Below the pieces are notes generated by a model, which searched no databases, was not told where the DNA came from, and saw only the letters and a program-made list of their open reading frames with translations. From Bacteroidales bacterium (lineage in GTDB: Bacteria; Bacteroidota; Bacteroidia; Bacteroidales; Lentimicrobiaceae), in the NCBI GenBank assembly GCA_016705005.1, contig JADIZB010000038.1:248001-312000 (forward strand): a stretch of 64,000 nt of DNA, given 5' to 3'. Below, one piece after another: positions 35,142-43,742 of the stretch. A program made the position numbers and the translations under genes. How positions within the stretch are numbered: the stretch's first letter is position 1; the number at the start of each line of letters is the position of its first letter.

Positions 35142-37250
35142 TCAGAATCTGACAAGTTTGCGTGTAAGGGAACGCCCATCGGCAAAGCTGATGCTTACCA
35201 GGTAGACTCCGGGTTTGAGTGAACCGGTATTCAGGTAAACTGAATTACCCTGTGTATGATCATCAATGATCAATCCCCCCGAAACATTGTATAACCGGAT
35301 GTTATTGATGGCCGGCAACCCCGGATCAGAATTTATCCATAGCCTGTCGGTGAATGGATTCGGGAAAACCCTTACATCGTTTCTCAGGGAAGCGGCTGTT
35401 ACACCAACAATCCAGTCAATATCGGTAAAGTCGGTATTGTGCTCAAAGTCAACAATGGTGTCGTTGACCAATCCGGCAACAATTTCTCTCCAGGCATGAT
35501 CAGCCGGAGGAGGGTCATACCCACCATTTTCGTTCATATCCGCATAAAAATCAATGTTGTAGGTCCCGCCCAGATCGTGTCCGGGAAGTTCCAGAAACAC
35601 TTCCGGCACAAGCAGTTCCGGAATCGTTATCCTTCCTGATTCATAGAATGTCTGAGCATTGAATATCCTCATTTCAAAAAGCTGACCCAGATGCGGGGTT
35701 AATCCACTGCCATGCAATGTGATCAGGTAACTCCATCCAATATCGGTAAAGGAAGTATTGTGGCTGAACAGCAATGACTTGTCACCTGATATACTACCGC
35801 TGGTTAAACGCCAGGCGTGGTCAACAGGTGGCGCATCATAGATTCCGTTTTCGTTCAGATCAGCATAAAAATCCACCTGGTAGGTTTTGCCATTCTCGAG
35901 GCATGGGACGCCCAGTGAAAATGCGGCCAGATCAGCATTCCTGACTCCTCTGCCTGCTTCCTTGCCACTCACTGTTTCAATTAATCTTACGCTGACAGAC
36001 TGTCCCAGATGAGGAGTCATGCCACTGAACTGCAACTTGAATAAGCCTTTCCAGGGAATTTCAGAAAAATTTGTTGAATGCGCAAAATTCAGGCTGACAT
36101 CTCCGCTGGTAGTCATTGACTCTAACCGCCAGGTATGGTCATCCGGTGCAGGGTCGAATCTGCCATTTTCATTCATATCGGCATAAAATTCAACATAGTA
36201 GCTATGGCCTGGTTCAGCAAACGGCAGTTTAACCTGGAATGAACCGCTGCCGACAGAGTTTATCGTAACCCTCCCGGCTTCCTTCATGTTACGGTTGATG
36301 TTTACCAATCTGGCTTCAAACTTCTGACCCAGATGTGGTGTCATTCCAGTCAGATTCAGAGTAACCAGATGGCGCCAGTCGATGTCGGTGAAGCTCGTAT
36401 TATAGGCAAAATTCAGAGAAGCGCCTCCATTGATGGCATTGGCACTTAACCTCCAGGCATGATCAACGGTTGGTGCATTGTAAACTCCATTACCGTTCTT
36501 ATCGGCATAAAAATCAACAAAATAGCTGCGTCCGTTAATTATTCCGTCGAAAACCACTGAGAAAGAGGCTGATGAAATAGAGGCAACTTTCTTCCGGTCA
36601 ACTTCCGACAGATCAATCTTATCAATCAACCTTGCCTCGAAGAGCTGACCGATATGGGGGGTCATCCCTGTCAGATTTAGCGTTAATGTTGTTTGTGGAG
36701 CCACAAATTCCTGCACAGCCGTTGATGATTTGTAAATAACATCCCCGGTAGAAGCTCCGTTTCCGTTGGCAGCATTAAAAGCAGCATAGAAGGTAATGGT
36801 TCCCGTGCCGGCGGCTGGTGCCGTCCAGTTCATGGTCCAGGTCCTGGAATTACCGCTGGGGTTGGTACCGTTTGTAGTATGAGTCACAGCTTTATTGGCA
36901 TTGGTCAGCTGAGTCTCAGTGGCATTGGTAATAATAAAAGTCCCGCGTTTGGCATTGGCAGAGTTTTCTGCGGTAAGTTCAAATCCAAATAAAGCTGCCC
37001 CGGTATGTGTTGCTGTTGCAGTTATCGTATAAGTCTGTCCTGCTACATATCCCGAAGCAGGAATATTGGTGGTTATCCAGCCCGCAACAGTCTGGGCCGT
37101 ACCACCATGACAACCCGTGCAGGTAGCAAGTCCATCGCCAGGCGAACCTGATTTGGCACCGGGAGATCCGGTATGGTACAATACATTGGAGACAAGTAAT
37201 ACCATCAGCAATGGAAAACCTGCGATTAAAAGGAGTCTGTTTCTTTTCAT
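35142..37250 (-). CDS. T9SS surface protein with N-terminal CTGCH (choice-of-anchor V) domain and four repeats
   Basis: A 702-residue secreted protein. After a signal segment (LLLIAGFPLLMVLLVSNVLY) comes GSPGDGLATCTGCHGG (CxxCH at 44-48), the mark of choice-of-anchor V domains, which then continue as a beta-sandwich. Four repeats of roughly 105 residues follow (about 190-620), each opening like LTGMTPHIGQLFEARLIDK and ending in a DxNxNGxYDxPPxDHAWRL-type, Asp-rich loop that may bind calcium. The last ~75 residues are a type IX sorting domain (VFPNPFTDRLWINSD ... GVYLVSISF). The CTGCH could take heme c, but similar sites in this family are usually thought structural. No neighbour shares its strand closely, so it is a single-gene unit. 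Confidence 0.82.
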   Translation of the reverse strand: MKRNRLLLIAGFPLLMVLLVSNVLYHTGSPGAKSGSPGDGLATCTGCHGGTAQTVAGWITTNIPASGYVAGQTYTITATATHTGAALFGFELTAENSANAKRGTFIITNATETQLTNANKAVTHTTNGTNPSGNSRTWTMNWTAPAAGTGTITFYAAFNAANGNGASTGDVIYKSSTAVQEFVAPQTTLTLNLTGMTPHIGQLFEARLIDKIDLSEVDRKKVASISSASFSVVFDGIINGRSYFVDFYADKNGNGVYNAPTVDHAWRLSANAINGGASLNFAYNTSFTDIDWRHLVTLNLTGMTPHLGQKFEARLVNINRNMKEAGRVTINSVGSGSFQVKLPFAEPGHSYYVEFYADMNENGRFDPAPDDHTWRLESMTTSGDVSLNFAHSTNFSEIPWKGLFKLQFSGMTPHLGQSVSVRLIETVSGKEAGRGVRNADLAAFSLGVPCLENGKTYQVDFYADLNENGIYDAPPVDHAWRLTSGSISGDKSLLFSHNTSFTDIGWSYLITLHGSGLTPHLGQLFEMRIFNAQTFYESGRITIPELLVPEVFLELPGHDLGGTYNIDFYADMNENGGYDPPPADHAWREIVAGLVNDTIVDFEHNTDFTDIDWIVGVTAASLRNDVRVFPNPFTDRLWINSDPGLPAINNIRLYNVSGGLIIDDHTQGNSVYLNTGSLKPGVYLVSISFADGRSLTRKLVRF

Positions 37251-37314
37251 AAGCAGCTTTATTATTTAGATTAAATATAAATAACAAAAGTAAGATCAAA
37301 ATGATCATTCGTCA

Positions 37315-37328
37315 GTGACAAAAGTTAC
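37315..37328. promoter_or_regulatory. Putative Crp/Fnr-family operator (site 1)
   Basis: GTGAC-AAAA-GTTAC is a near-perfect inverted repeat with a 4-base spacer, about 120 bases before the Crp/Fnr-family gene. Its twin GTGAC-TCAG-GTCAC lies downstream of the same gene at 38090-38103. Confidence 0.5.
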
Positions 37329-37447
37329 ATCACACGACTTTTTAATGATGTACGTAAAATATGCTGACCCAAATCGTTATTCAATCGAAAACAGAGAGTC
37401 AATCACACAAAAAAATGCTACTTTTATTTCAGAATAATTTTTTTCAA

Positions 37448-38086
37448 ATGGAACTCACCCTGCAGGAAATATCTGACTTTAAAAAGGCTCATTATTATCT
37501 TGGAGCTGAGCTTATTAATGAAATCATTGAGTATAGCATAGTCACAGAGTTAATCACCGATACTGAAATCCTTAGAGAGGGTCAGTATGTGAAGCAGATT
37601 CCGATAGTTTTAAAGGGACTGATCAAGGTATACAGCCGTTATGAGGACAAAGAGCTGCTTCTGTATTATATCCAGCCTGATGAAAGCTGCATCATGTCAT
37701 TCACTGCGGGCATAAGGAATGAACAGAGTAAGGTGTATGCGGTAACCGAAGACCAGACCAGGGTACTATTGCTGCCAATCGACAGGATACCAGCCTGGCT
37801 GAGAGATCATCCGGCTATGAATTCACTGTTTTTCAATCAGTTCAGCATGAGATACACCGAATTACTCGAGACCATCCGCTATTTGCTCTACCATAAGCTC
37901 GACAAACGTATTTATGATTTCCTTGTTGAAAAAAGCAGTGTAAAAGGTGAAAAAATCCTGAACATCAGGCACAAACAAATTGCTTCTGAATTGGGTACGG
38001 CACGTGAAGTAATCAGCCGGTTGTTAAAGAAAATGGAGAAAGAGGGTAAAATCAGGCAACTGCCTGAAGGAATCGAAATTTTGTAG
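37448..38086 (+). CDS. Crp/Fnr-family transcriptional regulator
   Basis: A one-component regulator of about 212 residues. It has an N-terminal cyclic-nucleotide-binding-like beta-roll (VTELITDTEILREGQYVKQIPIVLKG, LLYYIQPDESCIMSFTAG), a long dimer helix, and a C-terminal winged helix (RHKQIASELGTAREVISRLLKKME). No N-terminal cysteine cluster is present, so it is not a classical iron-sulfur FNR; Bacteroidota relatives respond to heme, NO or unknown signals. I chose ATG 37448 (MELTLQEISDFKK); an upstream in-frame start at 37361 lies in unstructured sequence. Two matching inverted repeats flank it (37315-37328 and 38090-38103), suggesting control of itself and of the DUF2892 gene downstream. Confidence 0.9.
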   Translation: MELTLQEISDFKKAHYYLGAELINEIIEYSIVTELITDTEILREGQYVKQIPIVLKGLIKVYSRYEDKELLLYYIQPDESCIMSFTAGIRNEQSKVYAVTEDQTRVLLLPIDRIPAWLRDHPAMNSLFFNQFSMRYTELLETIRYLLYHKLDKRIYDFLVEKSSVKGEKILNIRHKQIASELGTAREVISRLLKKMEKEGKIRQLPEGIEIL

Positions 38087-38089
38087 CCG

Positions 38090-38103
38090 GTGACTCAGGT
38101 CAC
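38090..38103. promoter_or_regulatory. Putative Crp/Fnr-family operator (site 2)
   Basis: GTGAC-TCAG-GTCAC is a perfect 5-bp inverted repeat with a 4-base spacer, embedded in a larger CCGGTGACTCAGGTCACTGA context. It sits about 23 bases upstream of the -7 element of the DUF2892 gene, a usual position for an activator site. Confidence 0.55.
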
Positions 38104-38125
38104 TGACCGGCATTAAAGCCTGTTA

Positions 38126-38133
38126 TATCTTTG
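38126..38133 (+). promoter_or_regulatory. -7 promoter element of the DUF2892 gene
   Basis: TATCTTTG exactly matches TAnnTTTG, 30 bases before ATG 38163. The operator-like inverted repeat occupies the region where a -33 element would lie, consistent with activator-dependent transcription. Confidence 0.5.
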
Positions 38134-38162
38134 CCAGTAAATCAAAACAAAAATCGTTGATT

Positions 38163-38369
38163 ATGAAAAAGAATATGGGTTCAGCCGACCGGATTATCCG
38201 GCTTGTAATTGCAGCTCTTGTTGCTGTATTGTTTTTTACCGGTATCATTAAAGGTACATTAGCTATAGTATTATTGATTGTTGCAGTTGTTTTCGCACTG
38301 ACCAGCCTGATCAGTTTTTGCCCGCTGTATCCCCTGATTGGATTAAATACAGGTAAGAAAGAAAACTGA
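38163..38369 (+). CDS. DUF2892 (YgaP-like) small membrane protein
   Basis: A 68-residue inner-membrane protein: MKKNMGSADRIIRLVIAALVA then two hydrophobic helices (AALVAVLFFTGIIKGTLAIVLL and VAVVFALTSLISFCPLYPLIG), the characteristic FCPLYPLIGLNT wording of DUF2892 proteins. The function of the family is unknown; members often lie beside redox and stress regulators. It is preceded by its own promoter and operator-like site, so it probably belongs to the regulon of the upstream Crp/Fnr protein. Confidence 0.88.
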   Translation: MKKNMGSADRIIRLVIAALVAVLFFTGIIKGTLAIVLLIVAVVFALTSLISFCPLYPLIGLNTGKKEN

Positions 38370-38390
38370 GAGTGAATCCGAAGTTAAAAT

Positions 38391-38420
38391 AAAAAATGGG
38401 GCTAAATGCCCCATTTTTTT
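38391..38420 (+). terminator. Terminator downstream of the DUF2892 gene
   Basis: GGGGC-TAAAT-GCCCC (38398-38412), with flanking AAAAAAT/ATTTTTTT, ends in a T run about 40 bases after the stop. It lies between convergent genes, so it may serve both strands. Confidence 0.75.
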
Positions 38421-38499
38421 CCTATAAATCCTATCACATCTAGATAACCTATGAACTAAGGTAAAACGACCCCCGGCCATAATAATGAAACAAATGAAT

Positions 38500-39078
38500 C
38501 TAATTTATAGGAGTGTAAACAATAGTAAGAAGTTCACCCGATCTACCAACCTTAACCGGGCAATTGTCTATAATACTATTGGCATTGTCTGAAGGAATAT
38601 TTGAAGTAACGGTTACCACAACATTTCCACAATTACAATCAGATAGATCTTTTATTTTTTTACTGGATACCCATACGCCCTGGTTGTTACTATTAACACC
38701 CTGATATTCATAGATATACTTATTATTTAATGCTATATTGTTCAGGTAATCACAGGCAAATTTTATTTTTTCCTGTGCAGCTACAGTGATGTATTTATCA
38801 TTGATTCCGTTTGCATCGAATTCATAGATATGGGCTACGTTAACCTGATTCTTATTGTCAGATTTCACACAATAATACACAAGGCGATCGGGAGTAAGTA
38901 TTCTTTCCCAGAATTCAGTTTCACTATAATTGTTGAAACGCGAATATTCCATTTTGATCAGGGTGGTATCCAATCCCATCATCAGACCAGGGCTTTTCTC
39001 GGTCCGGTTGTTTTTTGTCTGTGCGTTGCTGATCATTACTGATAATAAGATCCCTAAAATTAAAGTGGCTTTTTTCAT
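38500..39078 (-). CDS. Secreted hypothetical protein
   Basis: I do not recognise a family. The 192 residues begin with a signal peptide (MKKATLILGILLSVMISNAQ) and contain an alpha/beta-like body with EFWERILTPDRLVYYCVKSD, DYLNNIALNNKYIYEYQGV and a small cysteine group (DCNCGNVVV, DNCPVKVG). It is preceded by an unusually purine-rich leader and has its own promoter at 39215-39245. It converges with the DUF2892 gene, and its expression is probably independent. Confidence 0.72.
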   Translation of the reverse strand: MKKATLILGILLSVMISNAQTKNNRTEKSPGLMMGLDTTLIKMEYSRFNNYSETEFWERILTPDRLVYYCVKSDNKNQVNVAHIYEFDANGINDKYITVAAQEKIKFACDYLNNIALNNKYIYEYQGVNSNNQGVWVSSKKIKDLSDCNCGNVVVTVTSNIPSDNANSIIDNCPVKVGRSGELLTIVYTPIN

Positions 39079-39214
39079 GACTTTATCCTTTTATTTTTTT
39101 TGTTTCCTTTTTTTTCTCCGGTTTCTCCGGATCGTTTTCCAGTTTTCCTTTGTCTTCCCCCCGGATGATTTTTGGTCGCTGGGATGTAAGATCAGAATCG
39201 CAAACCTTACGAGA

Positions 39215-39245
39215 CAAAAGTACGTCGCCCAGCCAGGCAGCGCAA
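39215..39245 (-). promoter_or_regulatory. Promoter of the 38500-39078 gene
   Basis: On the minus strand TTG (39243-39245), a 20-base spacer, and TACTTTTG (39215-39222), an exact TAnnTTTG. It gives a leader of about 130 nt made mostly of G and A. Confidence 0.55.
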
Positions 39246-39352
39246 TTCGTTTAAATACTACTTTTATAAAAAAGGTGGAGTAAAAAGGGATAGGTAAAAA
39301 TACCTACCATGGCCATGAAGAGTGGAAATAGTGAAATCAGTGGTTAAAAATA

Positions 39353-39394
39353 ACAAAAAAACGGATCAAACCACTTTGGTGACCCGTTTTTATT
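39353..39394 (-). terminator. Probable terminator of the SUOX-fold/TonB operon
   Basis: Imperfect hairpin: on the minus strand AAAAACGGGTCACC and GGTTTGATCCGTTTTTT pair around AAAG and end in a T run, about 20 bases after the last operon gene. Confidence 0.5.
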
Positions 39395-39411
39395 CCTTAA
39401 GTTTTAAAGTG

Positions 39412-40431
39412 CTACATATCTGATAGTTGCACGAACTTAATCTCATTCAAACATCGGATTGAACGATCGGAGAAAAAATCAGCAGCAGGATATAAAAGGA
39501 AAGCCCCCTGCTTCTTTACGCCACTCATAGGGACTATCAGCACTTCAGCCTGGTCGTTGCGGTTAAATATTTCACTATAGGTAAAAACCGCACGATAACC
39601 ATCAGGAGCAGAAACTACAAATAATCCTGTTTTCAGATTTTCAACATTCATCTTATAAATATCTGCGGATAAATCCTTCAGCATTATTCCTGTAAAAGGA
39701 GTAGTACCATGTATTCCGGTTCCCCGACCATAAAAAACAGAACCATAAGAGACCTGGTTTCCTGAAAGGCCACCATCGGAAATGCTTCTCTCCGTAAGGT
39801 TTTGATTAAGAAATCTCAGCTCACCGGCATACATATCCGGAATATTCCTGTCAACCTTATATATAATGGTAGAGGATTGGATGGTTATTCTAACCGGATT
39901 ACTGATGTTACGTTCAGTGTAAAGATCTGATGCTACCACGAGTTTTGAAACAGCCGGCAGCGGCCATAACTCTTTGGTTTTGGAAGGAACGATGCGCCTG
40001 ACTTTTGAGGCAATGATAATTTCATGGCGATGAATGGGGTAATAAAGTTCTCCCCAGCTCACTACCACTTTCTCTCCGGCTGCATTCTCTATCACCACAA
40101 AGAGATCAATAATGGGTGCAAACTCTGCTTCATTCTTCTTCTTCAGAACAACACGATCAAGAATGTCGTAGAGTGAATAACCTTCATATTGATAGGACCC
40201 GACAAAACTGCCGTTTTTTCCATCGAATGAAGTTTCCTTCACTACAATCTGGCGCAATGGCAATGCTGAAAAATCAACCGTCCCCGGATTCTCTATTTCA
40301 CCCTCAAGGGTTAAAGCCGACATTGCCAGGTCTGCCTGAGGTGCATCATCATAAAAATCATTTGTTTGGGACTTAACTGCCTGAAAAAGCAGAAACGACA
40401 GGGCGGTGAGGCAAAAAACAGTTTTCTTCAT
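39412..40431 (-). CDS. Secreted tandem sulfite-oxidase-fold protein without molybdenum cysteine
   Basis: A 339-residue secreted protein (signal peptide FCLTALSFLLFQAVKSQ). Residues about 40-200 read as a molybdopterin-binding sulfite-oxidase-like (SUOX) fold: LEGEIENPGTVDFSALPLRQ, YEGYSLYDILDRVVLK, DLFVVIENAAGEKVVVSWGE. A second, weaker copy follows (about 205-320: GIHGTTPFTGIMLKDLSADIYK, TGLFVVSAPDGYRAVFTYSEIF). The only cysteines are in the signal peptide and near the C-terminus (SIRCLNEIKF), so the cysteine that holds molybdenum in SUOX enzymes is absent and this is not a normal molybdoenzyme. It is the last gene of a four-gene operon with a TonB receptor (12 bases upstream), which suggests a binding or handling role for the imported ligand. 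Confidence 0.72.
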   Translation of the reverse strand: MKKTVFCLTALSFLLFQAVKSQTNDFYDDAPQADLAMSALTLEGEIENPGTVDFSALPLRQIVVKETSFDGKNGSFVGSYQYEGYSLYDILDRVVLKKKNEAEFAPIIDLFVVIENAAGEKVVVSWGELYYPIHRHEIIIASKVRRIVPSKTKELWPLPAVSKLVVASDLYTERNISNPVRITIQSSTIIYKVDRNIPDMYAGELRFLNQNLTERSISDGGLSGNQVSYGSVFYGRGTGIHGTTPFTGIMLKDLSADIYKMNVENLKTGLFVVSAPDGYRAVFTYSEIFNRNDQAEVLIVPMSGVKKQGAFLLYPAADFFSDRSIRCLNEIKFVQLSDM

Positions 40432-40443
40432 TTGATATTCTTG

Positions 40444-42801
40444 TTACAGGTGATAGGCAATCGTGCCGGAAATGAACCTGCCGGGACAAACGGCATATTT
40501 ACTGTCGTAGTACTTAACATCCAGAAGGTTCTGAATGCTGAAAGTGGCCTTATAATGTTTCAGAAAGGACTTTGAGAGTTTAAGATCAACAGTGGTATAA
40601 CCCGGATACCTGTCCGAAAGCAGGATTTCATCAACAGTATTCTGGTCATTGATATACATCGGACCGCTATAACGCACAAACAGTCCGGTATTTACGATCC
40701 TGTTACTCCATGTTGCACCGCAACTGAAAATATGTTCCGGAACATCGGTCAGGTAATTTCCCGACAGATCTATGGTATCGTTACCGGCAATTTTATTGTA
40801 TTTCAGGATGATTGAATGCGAAAATGCATAATTGGCAAAAACATTAAGGTCAGCAAGAATGTCGTATCGCAGTTCTGATTCAGCACCATAAATCTCAACC
40901 TCGCTGATGTTTGCCCGGATAAAGATGGGGCGATCACCAAAACCCATGTCGATGGTCTGACCATTGCTGACATAATACTGAAAATCTTTTCCTCTGGAAT
41001 AAAAGATGGATGCAGAGAAAAAAGTCCGATCCAGGGGCTTGAGATCGAGCCCGGCTTCATAATTATTCAGATATTCTGGTTTGATCGCAGGGTTGGCAAT
41101 TTTAAATCCTCCTTTGATCCTGCCTGAGCGGCAGAGGTCATCCAACACCGAAGCACGGAATCCACGTGAGAACATCGCATATAATCTGTTGTTCCCCGAC
41201 CATTTGTACTGGGCTGAAATACGCGGACTGAACGCATTCCAGTTCTGTACAGGCATTTCCGGCACCTGGTAACCTGACATAAAAGATGTTTCCATGGTCG
41301 GATCCTGAATGCGGAACGACCCATCATAAAAGGAAGCAATATCATATCTTAATCCGGCTATAACCCTGAATTTCTCCCCAAAAAAGCTGAGTTCATCCTG
41401 AACAAACAAAGCCCAGGTGTTCATTTTACCTTCATTGTAGACTATATCGGTTGATGTATAATATTTATCGTAGGCATCAACACTGCCATTCTTGAAATCA
41501 AAGCCCCCTGTAAACTGCTGCGATTTACCGGCCGGCCTGCTGAAAGTAGTCATCCAGCCATAATCGCGGCGGGTTGAGAGCACATCGTACCAGGTATAAT
41601 CATCCTTAAGGTATTCGTTCACCTTTTTATAATCCTCATTCAATATGTATACAGATGAAACGGCATTGACTGTACCGATTTTACCCCTGTAATTCAGGGT
41701 CACTCCCCAGGAATCGTGATCGGTGGTATTCCCTTCAGGCTGATAGACCTTCTCACCGGTTCCACGACGGTCGTTATAATAATTGACGGTGGCCTCAAAA
41801 GTATGCTTACTGCCTATACTCACGCCGGTCTTGAGGTTTGCGCCGGTTTCACGCATGTCAGATTTTATGATGTATGGATTGGCTTTTACATCGGCTTCAC
41901 TTTGGGTGATGTAACCATCGCTGATTTTAAAAAAGGAATTCACCAGCCAAAAGAAGCTGTTTTTGTCGTTTTTCAGGTTTCTGACACCTCCGGCATTCAA
42001 CCTCGCTCCACGGGTATGAAATGAGCCCACATCCAGCGAAGCCCTGAGAAACAGAGGAGATTCGGGTTTGCCTGAAATGATATTGATAATACCACCCATG
42101 GCATTCCCGCCATACAGGGCAGACCCTGCCCCCTTGATGATTTCAATTTTCTTTACAGAATTCACATCCACCAGGTTCCAGTCGACGGTGCCACCGTCAG
42201 ACTTGTTCAACGGCACTCCGTCGAGCAGAACAAGTACCCTGCCCTGCTCCTTTCCGCTCAAGCCCCTCATCATCACATTCGCCTTGGTGCTGAAGATACC
42301 GAAAGGCCGGTTGTAATTGATACCGGGGGCGTACTTCAATGCTTCATCAATATTCTGAACCGGAATGTTGCCCAGCTGCCTGGGAGAAATAAGGTTTACC
42401 CTGACAGGGGTATTCAGCATACTGTTGTCGGTTCTGGTGGCAGTCACAACCACCTCATCTACCATTACAGGCAATGGATCAAGTGGAACCTCATGAAGAT
42501 TATTATCGCCTGGATTAAGTTTTATATGTATAGTCCTGGTTTCATACCCCAGATAGCTGACCACGATTCTTACAGAGTCTGACTTCAGTCCACATATCCT
42601 GAAACTGCCATGCAAATCGGTAATCGTTCCCTTCCCCACTCCAAGGCTTATATTGGCCTCACTGACCGGTTTACCGGAGGGTTTTGCTGTCACCTTTCCG
42701 CTAAGGCAGGATTGGCTTTTCACAGAAAGTGAAGGCAGGAAGAACAATAAAAACAGAGCAATCAATCCAGTTAGCCTGGTTTTGCCTGGTAATTTTCTCA
42801 T
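40444..42801 (-). CDS. TonB-dependent receptor
   Basis: An outer-membrane importer of 785 residues: a signal peptide, a carboxypeptidase-regulatory-like domain (about 30-110; CLSGKVTAKPSGKPVSEANISLG), a plug with DEVVVTATRTDNSMLNTPVRVNLIS and EIIKGAGSALYGGNAMGGIINII (TonB box and plug wording), and a barrel ending PGRFISGTIAYHL. The plug lacks the Cys-Cys motif of the receptor at 31108-33450. Its start overlaps the stop of the preceding lipoprotein by 4 bases (ATGA), and the SUOX-fold protein follows, so the three surface components are tightly co-expressed. Confidence 0.93.
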   Translation of the reverse strand: MRKLPGKTRLTGLIALFLLFFLPSLSVKSQSCLSGKVTAKPSGKPVSEANISLGVGKGTITDLHGSFRICGLKSDSVRIVVSYLGYETRTIHIKLNPGDNNLHEVPLDPLPVMVDEVVVTATRTDNSMLNTPVRVNLISPRQLGNIPVQNIDEALKYAPGINYNRPFGIFSTKANVMMRGLSGKEQGRVLVLLDGVPLNKSDGGTVDWNLVDVNSVKKIEIIKGAGSALYGGNAMGGIINIISGKPESPLFLRASLDVGSFHTRGARLNAGGVRNLKNDKNSFFWLVNSFFKISDGYITQSEADVKANPYIIKSDMRETGANLKTGVSIGSKHTFEATVNYYNDRRGTGEKVYQPEGNTTDHDSWGVTLNYRGKIGTVNAVSSVYILNEDYKKVNEYLKDDYTWYDVLSTRRDYGWMTTFSRPAGKSQQFTGGFDFKNGSVDAYDKYYTSTDIVYNEGKMNTWALFVQDELSFFGEKFRVIAGLRYDIASFYDGSFRIQDPTMETSFMSGYQVPEMPVQNWNAFSPRISAQYKWSGNNRLYAMFSRGFRASVLDDLCRSGRIKGGFKIANPAIKPEYLNNYEAGLDLKPLDRTFFSASIFYSRGKDFQYYVSNGQTIDMGFGDRPIFIRANISEVEIYGAESELRYDILADLNVFANYAFSHSIILKYNKIAGNDTIDLSGNYLTDVPEHIFSCGATWSNRIVNTGLFVRYSGPMYINDQNTVDEILLSDRYPGYTTVDLKLSKSFLKHYKATFSIQNLLDVKYYDSKYAVCPGRFISGTIAYHL

Positions 42802-43739
42802 TGTTGTATTTTAACTGCGATTTCAATGGTGCCGTTTTCGGCTTCGTCGGCCCTGACTACTTTAATCAGACCATATTTCCCTTCCATCGTCTTAAAAGGG
42901 ACGATTTTCCCTGTATAACAGTATTTGCAGTTACCACTCACTTTATCGGGCTGGTAAGCCCTGATAAGCAGGCTGTCGTTGATGGCAGCATCAAAGCTTT
43001 CAACACTGACCAGGTTGTTGTCAGTTGAAAGATAATCGTACAGGGTATTGTTTTTGACACTCCATCCTGCCAGCTGGGGATAATAGCCTACTGCCGCAGT
43101 ATAACCGGGGCAGGTCAGCGAAGGTGAAGGCAATCCTGAAGTAACATAATAATAACCCAGAATATCGATTGTGCCTTCTTTACCGGTCACTGTTGCTTCA
43201 TCATACACCAGCCCTTCATCTGCATCCACAAAATGACCTAAACTGTGGTTGTCCTGAAATCCGAATACTACAGACGGGAAATAGCTGATGGGGCCATACG
43301 CACTGCCCGAACCTTTATTTATCCTGATCGAACTCATTGCGGTAACGCGGTCGGCATTCATCACCGTGACATTCCATATTTCAACCGCAGAAGTGTCCTT
43401 TGCAAAAGTATAATCAGCATCAAGGCCTTCACTGTTGGCAAAAAGACCACGGTCAAGCTGGGTAACCGTGTCGTTACCTGTAATTCTGTCTATCCTGATA
43501 TAAGTCAGGGGAGCTCCGGCTCCTGAGGCAAGTACACCGATCCGGATGGTTCCCCCGGTTGCTATAAAGGCATTGTCTGCTGTATATGCCTGACCGGTTT
43601 TCAGCAGCAGGGAAGTTTTGTGAACAGTCTCATCCTTGGAGCAGGAGCCCAGCAAAATCAGGCCCAAAAACAAAGGAAGCCACACTGCAGGTAAAAGGCA
43701 GTGTGACTTCCCTATAGCAATACCACTTTGTAAAAACAT
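42798..43739 (-). CDS. Lipoprotein paralogue B of the TonB operon
   Basis: A 313-residue lipoprotein (LPLFLGLILLGSCSKDETVHK). It shares a layout with its upstream neighbour: an N-terminal beta domain (IRIGVLASGAGAPLTYIRIDRIT), a central domain (FQDNHSLGHFVDADEGLVY) and a C-terminal YGLIKVVRADEAENGTIEIAVKIQ that matches YGLLKVIEVTGAATGTLEIAIKVQ. They are paralogues by duplication. It is probably exposed at the surface to bind the TonB ligand; no known family was recognised. Starts 3 bases after the paralogue's stop and overlaps the receptor gene by 4 bases. Confidence 0.8.
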   Translation of the reverse strand: MFLQSGIAIGKSHCLLPAVWLPLFLGLILLGSCSKDETVHKTSLLLKTGQAYTADNAFIATGGTIRIGVLASGAGAPLTYIRIDRITGNDTVTQLDRGLFANSEGLDADYTFAKDTSAVEIWNVTVMNADRVTAMSSIRINKGSGSAYGPISYFPSVVFGFQDNHSLGHFVDADEGLVYDEATVTGKEGTIDILGYYYVTSGLPSPSLTCPGYTAAVGYYPQLAGWSVKNNTLYDYLSTDNNLVSVESFDAAINDSLLIRAYQPDKVSGNCKYCYTGKIVPFKTMEGKYGLIKVVRADEAENGTIEIAVKIQQ

Positions 43740-43742
43740 GGA

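Larger units (their letters stand above)
39079..39411. other. Intergenic region with promoter, purine-rich leader and terminator
   Basis: On the minus strand the 130 nt before ATG 39078 is a purine-rich leader. A promoter-like pair lies at 39215-39245, and an imperfect terminator hairpin for the next operon is at 39353-39394. I see no coding frame. Confidence 0.55.

Noticed and set aside
35269..37250. Heme c role for CTGCH in the choice-of-anchor V protein
   Set aside because: A single CxxCH in this surface family is not enough evidence of heme; not called a cytochrome.
39412..40431. Annotation as a molybdenum sulfite oxidase
   Set aside because: The molybdenum-ligating cysteine is absent; only fold-level resemblance is claimed.
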